A DNA stretch of 15,627 nucleotides from Candidatus Moraniibacteriota bacterium (lineage in GTDB: Bacteria; Patescibacteriota; Minisyncoccia; Moranbacterales; UBA11712), in NCBI GenBank assembly GCA_003157295.1, contig PMJF01000028.1:8310-23936 (forward strand), written 5' to 3'. The notes beneath the pieces are model-generated. The model searched no databases. It worked only from the letters and a program-made list of their open reading frames with translations, and was not told where the DNA came from. Shown here piece after piece: positions 6,623-15,000 of the stretch (the first letter of the stretch is position 1; every line of letters begins with the position of its first letter). Made by a program: the position numbers and the translations under genes.

Positions 6623-6888
6623 TTTTTTGATTTATTTTTAGGCTTATAAAAATAATAAATTAGCAAAATATTAAGAATGGGCCAGATGAAAAGCGAGAAA
6701 TATCCGAGCCATTTTATTCCATAATAGTCAAACAATTCAGAACGAGTAAATATATCCATCAAGAAGACCAGATTTCCCAAAATAGAAAAAATCATCACCG
6801 ATAAGAGTTTCAATCTTGTGACTGCTAGAACAACAAGAGAAATAACAAACGCTACAATTAGCAAAAAAATAGTAATATTAAGATCCAT
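6619..6888 (-). CDS. Small membrane protein with three predicted membrane segments
   Basis: This 89-residue protein has three hydrophobic segments (roughly MDLN plus 20 residues, LLSVMIFSILGNLVFLMDIF, and LGYFSLFIWPILNILLIYYF) and a basic cytoplasmic tail ending in KPKNKSKK. I do not recognise a family. The frame is open to an ATG at 6909, but a GGAAG Shine-Dalgarno sequence lies 7 bases before the ATG at 6888, so I prefer 6888. Its stop overlaps the start of the lipase gene by 4 bases. It lies in the envelope operon and could be a partner or membrane handler for the lipase, but this rests only on position. The local sequence is notably AT-rich. Confidence 0.6.
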   Translation of the reverse strand: MDLNITIFLLIVAFVISLVVLAVTRLKLLSVMIFSILGNLVFLMDIFTRSELFDYYGIKWLGYFSLFIWPILNILLIYYFYKPKNKSKK

Positions 6889-6967
6889 AGTCGAGCTTCC
6901 AAAAAACATATTTTTTTATTTTAATTATTATCCCCTACCAACATCGGCTGTTGATAAATTATTATTT

Positions 6968-8842
6968 TTACGGCACTCGGAAAACAAGGATGGTCTTCCC
7001 TACTCTTGCGACCAGATCGTCCTTAAGTATGGTATATTTGTGCTCCGGGGGGATGTTGTCCGACGCGATGTTGTTCATATATTCGAAGATAGACACGGCG
7101 ACGAAAGTTCCTTCCGGAGGAAGTTTGCCCTCGTCTTGAAGATTGAAGAACTTTTGGTCGTCGCCGAGATAATATTTGAGCGGCACGTCGGCGAATATCT
7201 GAGTGTAGACTCCCTTGATATTTCGCTCCCGCAGCCATTCGCCCAATCGCCGCACGTCCGATCCGCCCCAGTCATAATTGGAATCCGTCGCGACCTTGTA
7301 TCCGTTATCCGTCCCGCCGGCGAAAACATTATAATATTCAAGATAATAAGGAAAAGAACAAAAAACCGAGATCGCCATCAGAACCGAAACGACCAGAAAG
7401 AGATGTTTCAACCGGATCTTTTTCCAAATGCCCTGCTCCCAGAAAGAATTGGCGCCTTTGCCGGTAAGAAGCGCGGCGCACAGAATGACCGGCATAATAT
7501 GGCGGAGACCAATCTGGAAAGTGGAAGAGAAAGTGACGATCATATAGCAAAAAGCGAACACGAACAGCAAAAATGCCAGTGGATTAGCGATAAAATCGCT
7601 GAAGCGGTCCTTCCAACGGTCTTTTTTGGAGAATAGTCCGGCAAGCAAGATCAAGAGCGCCAACAAACTGAAAAAATGCAGTCCCGGAGGGAGTTTTGCG
7701 AGATAGAGCACCGGAAAATACCAGCCGCCGGCGCCTTCGTTGCCATAGACGTGGCCAAGGAAATAGGTGTTTTGGGCGGACACGACCACCCGGCTCATAA
7801 CCATGAAAACACCATTGGCATATTCGGCCAGGCCCTTGAGAAGAGGATTAGAATATACCATCAGCTCCAGAATCTTATGCCCGACGGCCGGCAATTGTTC
7901 CTCGGGATAATTATCGTTGATCTTCTGCACCAGAACGGAATCCTCCATTTTGTAGACATGAAATGCATAGAAAACTGAAATGAAAACCAGCGCTGTGAGG
8001 ACAATGGCCGAAAAAGCGAAAAAATACTTCAGAATACTGCCTATTTTTTTCCGGTCCGGAATTTGAACGGTTGAAATGAAAACCAATCCGCCGAGAAACA
8101 GCGCCGGCACGAGAACCACTGATGAAAATTTTGAAAGAAGCGCCAAAGCCAAAGTGACCGAAGCCAGCCAAAAATAGCGGGATTTTTTTTCATAAGTGGC
8201 ATAATTTTTGAGATAAAGCGCGAAACAAACGACGGCGATCACACTCAAAACCGCCGACATAAAATCAATGACGACAAAAGAGCCGTGGGCAATGGAAAAC
8301 TGCGAAACTGCAAAGAAAAAAAGCCCAAGCAAAGCCGCTCGTTCGCTCCATATTTTTTTGAGCAGCCAAAAAAGAACGAAAAGCAGAAATGTGTTGGCGA
8401 GTATCACTGTGAGACGCGCCCAAAAAGCGATCTTGTCCGGATCGTTCTGCGGATTGAATAAATACATCGTTCCGAAATGATCCTGATTATTCTGCCATTC
8501 CAGAGCTTTTGGAAAAGTTGCGTTCCTGAAAGGAAATTCAGCGCGATGATAATCAGGCGGCAGATTTTCCTGATTAGTGATTTCCGGAAAAACAGGGCGG
8601 GCGGCCAGCTCCCCCAGCCCGGCGATGTCTTTCACCAGGGGCGGGTGTTCGGGATTGAGAAAATAGCGGTTGGTCTTGAGATAATAATATCCGCTGGCGA
8701 TATGGGGAATCTCGTCCGCCAAGATCCCGTTACCCGAGTATTTGAGGTTTTTCCAACTGAAACCGGCGCTCGAAAAAAGCGCCAGAAAGAAAAAGACAAG
8801 GCAGATCACGAAAGCTGAAATTTTGTATTTGTGTTTTAACAC
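6968..8842 (-). CDS. GT39-family (PMT/ArnT-like, GT-C fold) membrane glycosyltransferase
   Basis: The 624-residue integral membrane protein carries the hallmarks of GT39 enzymes, which move a sugar from a polyprenyl-phosphate donor onto a protein or lipid at the outer face of the membrane. After the first membrane segment, the first outside loop has the catalytic-type pair Asp43-Glu44 in ILADEIPHIASGYYYLKT, followed by LNPEHPPLVK, a typical GT39 motif. About ten further hydrophobic segments follow. The C-terminal soluble region has TDSNYDWGGSDVRRLGEWL, a motif seen in prokaryotic GT39 relatives. It starts with GTG at 8842, six bases after the permease stop, so the two genes are probably co-transcribed. 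Acceptor and donor sugars cannot be read. Protein O-glycosylation or glycan decoration are the leading options. Confidence 0.87.
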   Translation of the reverse strand: MLKHKYKISAFVICLVFFFLALFSSAGFSWKNLKYSGNGILADEIPHIASGYYYLKTNRYFLNPEHPPLVKDIAGLGELAARPVFPEITNQENLPPDYHRAEFPFRNATFPKALEWQNNQDHFGTMYLFNPQNDPDKIAFWARLTVILANTFLLFVLFWLLKKIWSERAALLGLFFFAVSQFSIAHGSFVVIDFMSAVLSVIAVVCFALYLKNYATYEKKSRYFWLASVTLALALLSKFSSVVLVPALFLGGLVFISTVQIPDRKKIGSILKYFFAFSAIVLTALVFISVFYAFHVYKMEDSVLVQKINDNYPEEQLPAVGHKILELMVYSNPLLKGLAEYANGVFMVMSRVVVSAQNTYFLGHVYGNEGAGGWYFPVLYLAKLPPGLHFFSLLALLILLAGLFSKKDRWKDRFSDFIANPLAFLLFVFAFCYMIVTFSSTFQIGLRHIMPVILCAALLTGKGANSFWEQGIWKKIRLKHLFLVVSVLMAISVFCSFPYYLEYYNVFAGGTDNGYKVATDSNYDWGGSDVRRLGEWLRERNIKGVYTQIFADVPLKYYLGDDQKFFNLQDEGKLPPEGTFVAVSIFEYMNNIASDNIPPEHKYTILKDDLVARVGKTILVFRVP

Positions 8843-8848
8843 TATTTT

Positions 8849-9628
8849 TTAAATATTTTCGGCTATTTTCGGTTCAAGCTTGCGGAAAATAAGGAGAGCC
8901 ACAAAGAAAACTGCGATGATGATCGTCGTGAAGACGGCGTTTTGCCAAAGTGGCGGATAATGGTGTTCCGTGAGCGCCATTTTTGTGAAATGAATGATAT
9001 ACCCGATCGGATTGGCTAAAAGAAACTTTTGATATTTGTCAGGAATGATCTGCAAAGGATAGACGATCGGTGAGCCATAAAAGAGGGCTTGGACGGCCAC
9101 TTCCCATATCTGGGAAAGGTCCCGGAATTTCACATAGAGCGGCGCGGCAATGAAGGCAAAAGAAAGGATCAGGATAAATGTCAAAAGGATAAAAAAGGCA
9201 AACATCAGAATCGCCGGAATGCACGGCCAAAATCCGTACCAGGTAAAAAAAACAGCGATGATAATCAGATTCATCGCGAAAATGAGAGAAGCGTTCAAGG
9301 TGGAAGCGAGAACAATTGTCCAGCGCGGAACGTATATTTTGGTCACGAGCGAGGCTTTTCCCATCAAAGAATTGAGCCCGGCCATGGTGCCTTCGGAAAA
9401 AAAATTGAAGAGCATGATGGAAGTGAGGAGCTGAAGAGAAAAATGCTGAATGCCGGAGTTCCTCGGATTGAAGATCGTTGAGAAGACAAAGTTGAGGATC
9501 AAAAAGGTGAGAAGAGGTTTCAAGAGCGCCCAGACGTAGCCCAAAAATGATCCGTGATAACGCAGCTTAAAATCAGTGCGGGCCAAGGCCCAGACCAATT
9601 CCCAATAATTTTCGTGCCTTTTGGCCAT
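8849..9628 (-). CDS. Wzm/TagG-type ABC-2 polysaccharide export permease
   Basis: The 259-residue protein has the length and plan of ABC-2 exporters for O-antigen, teichoic acid or capsule: an amphipathic N-terminus (WELVWALARTDFKLRYHGSFLGYVWALLKPL, split here as the family's LKxRYKxSxLGxxWxxLxP pattern), then six membrane segments, with PRWTIVLAS, FRDLSQIWEVAVQALFYGSPIVYP and LANPIGYIIHFTKMAL as recognisable family stretches. It should form the pore that flips a lipid-linked glycan. Its natural ATPase partner is the Wzt-like protein at 218-1549 on the same strand, which is unusual because the two genes are normally adjacent. No other ATPase is in the window. The ATG at 9628 has no good Shine-Dalgarno sequence, and no convincing promoter is seen in the 134-base gap to speH. 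Confidence 0.88.
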   Translation of the reverse strand: MAKRHENYWELVWALARTDFKLRYHGSFLGYVWALLKPLLTFLILNFVFSTIFNPRNSGIQHFSLQLLTSIMLFNFFSEGTMAGLNSLMGKASLVTKIYVPRWTIVLASTLNASLIFAMNLIIIAVFFTWYGFWPCIPAILMFAFFILLTFILILSFAFIAAPLYVKFRDLSQIWEVAVQALFYGSPIVYPLQIIPDKYQKFLLANPIGYIIHFTKMALTEHHYPPLWQNAVFTTIIIAVFFVALLIFRKLEPKIAENI

Positions 9629-9762
9629 TATTATCTTTATGTTGAGGAATTTTCTGCGCTGGAGTAGGCAAAAAGCTCCCGTTTAGCAGAAACTCTTTGC
9701 GGCTGACTGATTCCGTCTCCCAGCTTTGAAAACCCGAAATAGGCCGCTGGGCGAAATTTAAC

Positions 9763-10182
9763 TTAAACCAAATCCTGCAGAGGAAACTTGAGTCCGCGCT
9801 TGAAAAACTGAACTTCGGTGTCTTCAAGATCAAACATTTTCTTGAAGTAACTGATTATTGCCTCTTTATCCATATCGCTCTTGCAGGTGTAAGCGTCGAT
9901 GCTTACAAACCTTTTTTTGGGGAAAGTGTGGATGCTGATGTGCGATTCTACGATCATCACGAAGCCCGAATATCCGCCGCTGTCTTTGATGTTTCTCGGC
10001 TCGGCGTATTTTACCACTGGCTCCGTCATTCGCTCCATCCCCAGTTTATCCGTAAGCTCGATCAGCGCTTTTTCGACTCGCTGAGGGTCATTGAGCTTTT
10101 CCGGACTTCCCCCGTAACCATCAAGGGTAAGGTGTACCCCAAAGGTGCAGGTTTCCCCGCCCCCTTTCTTTACGTTTTTCAT
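9763..10182 (-). CDS. speH: S-adenosylmethionine decarboxylase proenzyme (bacterial short form)
   Basis: The 139-residue protein matches the short prokaryotic AdoMet decarboxylase, which makes decarboxylated AdoMet, the aminopropyl donor for spermidine. The start FGVHLTLDGYGGSPEKLND matches the family's HLIxELYGCDPEKLND-type opening. The self-processing site is Glu79-Ser80 in ESHISIHTFP; Ser80 would become the pyruvoyl group. His85 and Cys100 (DAYTC) are spaced exactly as His68 and Cys83 are from Ser63 in the Thermotoga enzyme. No spermidine synthase gene is next to it. The ATG at 10182 has no Shine-Dalgarno sequence. A long hairpin lies 38 bases upstream in the leader. Confidence in function is high. 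Confidence 0.94.
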   Translation of the reverse strand: MKNVKKGGGETCTFGVHLTLDGYGGSPEKLNDPQRVEKALIELTDKLGMERMTEPVVKYAEPRNIKDSGGYSGFVMIVESHISIHTFPKKRFVSIDAYTCKSDMDKEAIISYFKKMFDLEDTEVQFFKRGLKFPLQDLV

Positions 10183-10220
10183 TTTTTGTTGTTTCGACTT
10201 TTGGCTTAATTATTAAATTT

Positions 10221-10254
10221 ATTTCCCTGTGAAAAAATTTTCAACAGGGTAAAT
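10221..10254 (-). promoter_or_regulatory. Long inverted repeat in the speH leader
   Basis: Fifteen base pairs in three blocks (ATTT/AAAT, CCCTGT/ACAGGG, GAAAA/TTTTC) are interrupted by two single-base bulges and closed by a 2-base loop. It lies between the rpmF stop and the speH ATG. There is no T-run directly after it on either strand, so it is not a standard terminator. It may be a leader stem-loop or an operator. Confidence 0.5.
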
Positions 10255-10263
10255 TCCAATAAT

Positions 10264-10292
10264 ATTTTACAAAAAATATTCTTCCGGCGCAA
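10264..10292 (-). promoter_or_regulatory. Possible speH promoter
   Basis: On the minus strand, -10 TAAAAT (10269-10264) has a weak -35, TTGCGC (10292-10287), 17 bases upstream. The predicted start (about 10257) falls just before the inverted repeat, so the transcript would begin with that stem-loop. Only the -10 is a good match. Confidence 0.35.
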
Positions 10293-10306
10293 TAGCTTTT
10301 CAAGGC

Positions 10307-10534
10307 TTATTCTTTCTCCTTCTTTTCTTTTCCGCTCGTGGTTTTTTTCTTCGGCTTCTTGGCAATTTTCACGGCCTCTTTCCCCTTATAGAATCCGCAA
10401 TAAGGACAGGACTCGTGAGTCTTTATCATCTTCTTGCAATGCGCGCAGGAAACCAAATTTTTTTTCAAAATTTTGAATCTGGCGCGGGCGCGATCTCTCC
10501 TTCCTTTCGTGTGATGCTGTTTTGGTACAGACAT
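10307..10534 (-). CDS. rpmF: 50S ribosomal protein L32, zinc-binding form
   Basis: The 75-residue protein opens with SVPKQHHTKGRRDRARARF, the L32 signature (VPKxxxSKxRRxxRRxH-like). A zinc ribbon follows with C30-x2-C33 and C43-x2-C46, so this is the zinc-binding paralogue type (C+). The last 25 residues are a Lys/Glu-rich tail, making it somewhat longer than the usual 56-60 residues. It sits downstream of rnhB on the same strand but has its own near-consensus promoter. There is no clear Shine-Dalgarno sequence before the ATG. The plsX/fabH neighbours common in other bacteria are absent. Confidence 0.95.
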   Translation of the reverse strand: MSVPKQHHTKGRRDRARARFKILKKNLVSCAHCKKMIKTHESCPYCGFYKGKEAVKIAKKPKKKTTSGKEKKEKE

Positions 10535-10574
10535 AAATTTCGGAATTTATCAAAAATTATTCTTACTAATATTG

Positions 10575-10602
10575 ATTGTAGATTTTTTGAAAAGTTTGTC
10601 AA
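10575..10602 (-). promoter_or_regulatory. Near-consensus promoter of rpmF
   Basis: On the minus strand, a perfect -35 TTGACA (10602-10597) and -10 TACAAT (10580-10575) are separated by 16 bases. It lies in the rnhB-rpmF gap and predicts a leader of about 34 bases. Confidence 0.75.
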
Positions 10603-10620
10603 TAGCAAAATTGGAAAAAA

Positions 10621-11268
10621 TCAAACTGATCCTTTCCGAACGAGCCGAAATGATCTTCGATGCGCCTCTGACGGTCCGTATTTCGCGATCATTTCAAAAT
10701 GAAATTTCGTTCCGTATCCTTTGTGCTTCGCGAATCCGTAATCGGGAAATTTTTCGTGCCAATCCGTCATCATCCGGTCGCGAGTCACTTTGGCGATGAT
10801 CGAAGCGGCGGAAATAGAAAAAATATGGCGGTCGCCGGCAATGATATTTTCCTGCCGGATGGAAATATTGGGAAGCGGGCTTCTTCCGTCCACAAGGATC
10901 ACATCTATATCCTTTCTGGACTTGCGCTTCAGGTCGGAAAGAGCCTTTTTCATGGACAAAAATGAAGCTTGGAGGATGTTTATCCGGTCCACGGTCAAAT
11001 GGTCGCACCAGCCCATCCCCCACTCGAAATGTCGGGTAATGAAATCGTAGGCAAGTTCTCGCTGCTTCGAAGAAACGGTTTTTGAGTCACGGATCAATTT
11101 ATACTCCGGCGCCGTTTGGAGGCTTTCTATGAGATCAGGAAGCACGATCACCGCTCCGGCCACCACCGGTCCGGCGAGAGGTCCGCGCCCGGCTTCGTCC
11201 AATCCGGCAATCCTCTGGAGCCCTTGGTTCCAATAATATTCTTCCTTTTCGAGGTGTGGATAAATCAT
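10621..11268 (-). CDS. rnhB: Ribonuclease HII
   Basis: The 215-residue enzyme cuts the RNA strand of RNA-DNA hybrids and starts removal of misincorporated ribonucleotides. The family opening GLDEAGRGPLAGPVVAGAV gives catalytic Asp24 and Glu25; Asp127 (ILVDG) and Asp164 (SAASIIAKVTRD) complete the four-acid metal site. The KHKGYGT motif (181-187) supplies the tyrosine that reads the ribo-deoxyribo junction in RNase HII. The C-terminus ends RRSFRLV, as usual. It starts with ATG at 11268 after a short leader with no Shine-Dalgarno sequence, and is divergent from the secreted DUF5666-like gene. Confidence 0.96.
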   Translation of the reverse strand: MIYPHLEKEEYYWNQGLQRIAGLDEAGRGPLAGPVVAGAVIVLPDLIESLQTAPEYKLIRDSKTVSSKQRELAYDFITRHFEWGMGWCDHLTVDRINILQASFLSMKKALSDLKRKSRKDIDVILVDGRSPLPNISIRQENIIAGDRHIFSISAASIIAKVTRDRMMTDWHEKFPDYGFAKHKGYGTKFHFEMIAKYGPSEAHRRSFRLVRKGSV

Positions 11269-11271
11269 TTG

Positions 11272-11300
11272 TTGCTTTTTATGCTTTGCTGTATTATATA
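11272..11300 (+). promoter_or_regulatory. Possible divergent promoter of the DUF5666-like gene
   Basis: On the plus strand, TTGCTT (11272-11277) and TATATA (11295-11300) are 17 bases apart, ending 26 bases before the GTG at 11327. It shares bases with the rnhB promoter on the other strand. Both boxes are only partial matches. Confidence 0.35.
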
Positions 11301-11320
11301 GCTAATAAATATTTAATCAA
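11293..11320 (-). promoter_or_regulatory. Promoter of rnhB
   Basis: On the minus strand, -35 TTGATT (11320-11315) and a perfect -10 TATAAT (11298-11293) are 16 bases apart. The predicted start is about 18 bases before the rnhB ATG. Confidence 0.6.
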
Positions 11321-11326
11321 AATAAA

Positions 11327-11929
11327 GTGAAAACAAAAAAGATAACTGCCGTAGCTTTGGCCGGCTGTCTGGTTCTGTTTTTTTTCGCGACCGTGAATCC
11401 AGCAGCGCAGGCGGCGGCAAAAAACAAAACCGTAAAAGATATGATCGTGAAAAGCACTGATGACAGCAAAGAAACGATCAAGGCTGTGAAGGACGGCGAC
11501 ACCTATACAATAGACGCTTCGAGTGCCACAATGAAAAAGGAGAGCAAGGGCAGCAAGAGCATGAAATTTTCAGATCTGAAGGATGGAGATGTTATCAACG
11601 TGAAAGGTTCTTTTGATGATAGGGATGTGACCGCCACCGAAGTTCGGGATCTATCGACCACCAAGTCGGCCAGTTTTTACGGAGTGGTAGAATCGATCAG
11701 CTCAGCCACCCAAACGGTCAAGATCGTCTCGACCAAGCGGGGCAAGATAACGGTCGCCATTTCGAAATCAACCAAAATCAAATATGACGGGAAGAAAAGG
11801 AAATTCGCGGACATTCGCGATGACGACAAGGTTCTGGTGACCGGAAACTGGAGTTCTTCCAAAAAAACCATTACCAAAACGAAGAAATTCTATATTCTTG
11901 TAAAAGATGATTATAGCAAGCTGGACTGA
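11327..11929 (+). CDS. Secreted protein with two DUF5666-like OB-fold modules
   Basis: The 200-residue protein starts with GTG. A signal peptide is clear: MKTKK, a hydrophobic core to about 23, and cleavage near AQA (27-29). The mature part has two similar beta-rich modules, about 35-105 and 112-195. The second reads GVVESISSATQTVKIV, then ISKSTKIKYDGKKRKFADIRDDDKVLVTG, a pattern typical of DUF5666 (small OB-like domains in secreted bacterial proteins: GxVxxI...ItVxtxxxtxI...ftDLkvGdxVxVxG). The first module keeps the same MKFSDLKDGDVINVKG element. The protein is very rich in Lys, Asp, Ser and Thr. Function in the family is unknown; ligand or ion binding outside the cell is plausible. A terminator follows, separating it from dnaE. 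Confidence 0.8.
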   Translation: MKTKKITAVALAGCLVLFFFATVNPAAQAAAKNKTVKDMIVKSTDDSKETIKAVKDGDTYTIDASSATMKKESKGSKSMKFSDLKDGDVINVKGSFDDRDVTATEVRDLSTTKSASFYGVVESISSATQTVKIVSTKRGKITVAISKSTKIKYDGKKRKFADIRDDDKVLVTGNWSSSKKTITKTKKFYILVKDDYSKLD

Positions 11930-11973
11930 GCCAGTATTTAGTATCTGGTATTTGTTTATATTTAACGAATTTT

Positions 11974-12009
11974 AAAAGGGGCAAAGCGATTATGCGGAGC
12001 CCTTTTTTT
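11974..12009 (+). terminator. Rho-independent terminator after the DUF5666-like gene
   Basis: AAAAGGGGC pairs with GCCCTTTTT (nine pairs, one G-T) around an 18-base loop, and the T-run of seven gives the U-tract. It lies 44 bases after the stop. Confidence 0.75.
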
Positions 12010-12025
12010 ATATCCGCAATTAAGC

Positions 12026-12031
12026 TATAAT
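12026..12031 (+). promoter_or_regulatory. Possible -10 box of dnaE
   Basis: A perfect TATAAT lies 46 bases before the dnaE ATG, just after the terminator. At the right distance upstream there is only a T-run (12003-12008), so the -35 is poor. Confidence 0.35.
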
Positions 12032-12056
12032 ACAGAAAAAGACAATCCAAATCCTT

Positions 12057-12063
12057 AAGGAGG
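12057..12063 (+). promoter_or_regulatory. Consensus Shine-Dalgarno with unusually long spacing before dnaE
   Basis: AAGGAGG is a full match to the anti-Shine-Dalgarno core, but 14 bases separate it from the ATG at 12078; 5-9 is usual. No in-frame start codon lies closer: the in-frame triplets between them include no ATG, GTG or TTG. Confidence 0.55.
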
Positions 12064-12077
12064 TTTTTGTTTTTAGT

Positions 12078-15000
12078 ATGGAAGAAAATAAGCCAAACAA
12101 AACTAATTTCGTCCATCTGCACGTCCATTCCCACTATTCCCTCCTGGACGGACTCGCCAAAATCGACGATCTTCTTGACCGTGCCAAAGAGCTCGGCATG
12201 GACGCGCTGGCGCTCACCGACCACGGGGTGCTTTATGGCGCCATTGAATTCTATCAAAAAGCGAAAGACCGGGGTTTGAAGCCGATCATCGGCTGCGAGA
12301 TGTATATGGCGCCGAACGGCCGGAAAAACAAACGTCCAAAAATTGACGATGCCCGAAATCATTTGATCCTGCTCGCTAAAAATGAAAAAGGATACAAAAA
12401 TTTGATGAAATTGGTTACCATCGCCCATTTGGAGGGATTTTATTATAAACCGAGGATCGACAAGGAAATTTTGCGGCAGCACTCCGAGGGACTGATCGGC
12501 CTCTCGGCTTGCATTGAAGGCGAGATCCCCTCTCTGATCCTCAGCGGAAAAAGAGAGGAAGCGGAAAAAGCCGCCCTTGAATATGAAGATATTTTTGGCA
12601 AAGGCCATTTTTATCTCGAGATCCAAGATCACCCCAAATTTCCAAATCAGAAGATCGCGAGCGACGCCTTGATAGAAATATCCAGAAAAACCGGCGTGCC
12701 GCTCGTTGCCACCACTGATCTTCATTATGTCAATCTTGATGACGCGCCGATCCAGGATATTTTGCTTTGCGTGCAGACGAACCGCAAGGTCACCGAAGCG
12801 AATCGCATGAATCTGATGGATTTCGAGCTTCATATGCGAAGTCCCCAGGAGATCCAGAAAGGCTTTGGACATATTCCTGAAGCCATTGAAAACACGGTCA
12901 AGATCGCCGAAATGTGCGATCTGGAAATAGAACTTGGCAACACAAAACTTCCCTTTTACACCGTTCCGGAAGGGTATACTCCCGATTCTTATCTTTTGAA
13001 GCTTTGCGAAAAAGGCCTTGCGCATAGATTCGGAAAAGATATAACAAAAGAACATCGGGACCGAATGGATTTCGAACTTTCTGTTATCGAGAAGACCGGA
13101 TTCGCCTCTTATTTCCTCATCGTCCAGGATTTTGTGAATTGGGCGAAAGAAAAAGGAATCGTGGTCGGTCCGGGAAGAGGAAGCGCCGCCGGAAGTTTTG
13201 TTTCCTATCTTCTTAGTGTCACCAACATCGACCCCATCGAATACAATCTTCTTTTTGAAAGATTCCTGAATCCGGAAAGAATTTCGATGCCGGATATAGA
13301 TCTTGATTTCGCGGACACCCGCCGTGACGAAGTTTTGGCTTATGTAAGGGAAAAATATGGCAACGACCACGTCGCTCAAATAATCACATTCGGAACCATG
13401 GCGGCTCGCGCGGCCGTTCGCGATGCCGGACGGGCTCTCGGCTATCCTTATGATTTCTGCGATAGGACCGCAAAGCTCATTCCGGCCAATATGACCATCA
13501 AGGACAGCGTGGCAGGTGTTCCGGAGCTGGCTAGCCTGTATAACGCCGATCCGGCCGCCAAGAAGCTCCTTGACAGCGCTGCGCGTCTTGAGGGCGTCTG
13601 CCGGCACGCTTCGATGCACGCCTGCGGAGTGGTGATCACGCCGGAACCGGTCGTGAACTATTCTCCTTTGCAATATGTTGCCGGCGACACGGAAAACGTC
13701 GTGACCCAATATTCAGCCTCGACCAAATCCAGCTATGTAGAAAAGATCGGCCTTCTCAAAATGGATTTTTTGGGTCTCAAGAACCTGACCATCATCCAGA
13801 ACGCCATCAAGATCATCGAAAAAACGAGGAACGTGAAGATCAATATTGATGAAATCCCTTTTGATGACAAAAAATCCTATGAACTTTTGCAAAGCGCTCT
13901 CACGACCGGCGTCTTTCAGCTGGAATCGGGCGGAATGAAAAGATATCTCAAACAGCTCAAACCCACGACCTTTGAAGATGTGATCGCGATGGTGGCTCTT
14001 TACCGCCCCGGTCCGATGGATTGGATCCCCGATTTCATTTCCCGAAAACACGGCCGAAAGAAAATAACCTATGTTCATCCAAAGCTAGAGCCAATCCTCA
14101 AAAACACCTACGGAGTGGCCGTGTACCAAGAGCAAGTGATGCAAATTTCCCAAGCCTTGGCCGGCTTTTCCCTCTCGGAAGCTGATATTCTGCGAAAAGC
14201 GATGGGAAAGAAGATCCCGGAGCTGATTCGGGAAGAAAAGATAAAGTTTATCAACGGCTGCCTCGAAAATGGCATTGAACGGAAAATTGCGGAAAAGGTT
14301 TTTGCTTTTATCGAACCGTTTGCGGGTTATGGGTTCAACCGCTCCCATGCCGCTTGCTACGCCCTCATTGGGTACCAAACCGCTTATCTCAAATCCCATT
14401 ACCCGACCGAGTTCATGGCGGCGCTTTTGACCGCCGACCAGCAGGATATCGATCGGATCGCGATCGAAGTGGAAGAATGCCGCATTATGGGGATCGAAGT
14501 TCTTCCTCCGAACGTCAACGAAAGTTTTGTCTCTTTCACGGCTATCTCAAAGACCGGAGTAAAGGATAATATCCGTTTCGGATTGGGTGCCATCAAAAAC
14601 GTCGGGAAAAATGTGGCCCGCATTATCGTGGAAGAAAGAAAACAGAACGGCAAGTTCAAGAGCCTCACGGATTTCATCGAAAGGATCCAAACCAAAGATC
14701 TCAACAAAAAATCGCTCGAGAGTTTGGCCAAGGCCGGCGCGATGGACGAATTGGGCGAACGTAACCAGCTTTTGGCCAATGTCGAGAGTATTCTGAATTA
14801 TTCGAAAGATTTTCAGCGCAACCTTGCTTCCAATCAGATCAGCCTCTTCAGCTCAGACAGCGCTTCAATGAAACTGCCCGAAATCAGCCTCGCTCCGGCC
14901 GAACCGGCAAAAAAGATGGAAAGGCTCTCCTGGGAAAAAGAGCTTCTTGGGCTTTATATAAGCGATAATCCACTAGAGGAATATCTTGATTTTTTTCGCC

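Noticed and set aside
9629-9762. CCCAGC/GCTGGG inverted repeat between speH and the permease gene as a terminator
   Set aside because: The arms are far apart, the loop is long and no T-run follows on the minus strand.
11357-11368. LAGC at residues 11-14 of the DUF5666-like protein as a lipobox
   Set aside because: The hydrophobic core continues for about nine residues after the cysteine and a normal AQA cleavage site follows, so an ordinary signal peptide fits better.
11871-13709. Open frame of 612 codons on the minus strand opposite dnaE and the DUF5666-like gene
   Set aside because: It is antisense to well-conserved domains of DnaE, shows no recognisable motif, and is explained by the codon bias of the real gene.
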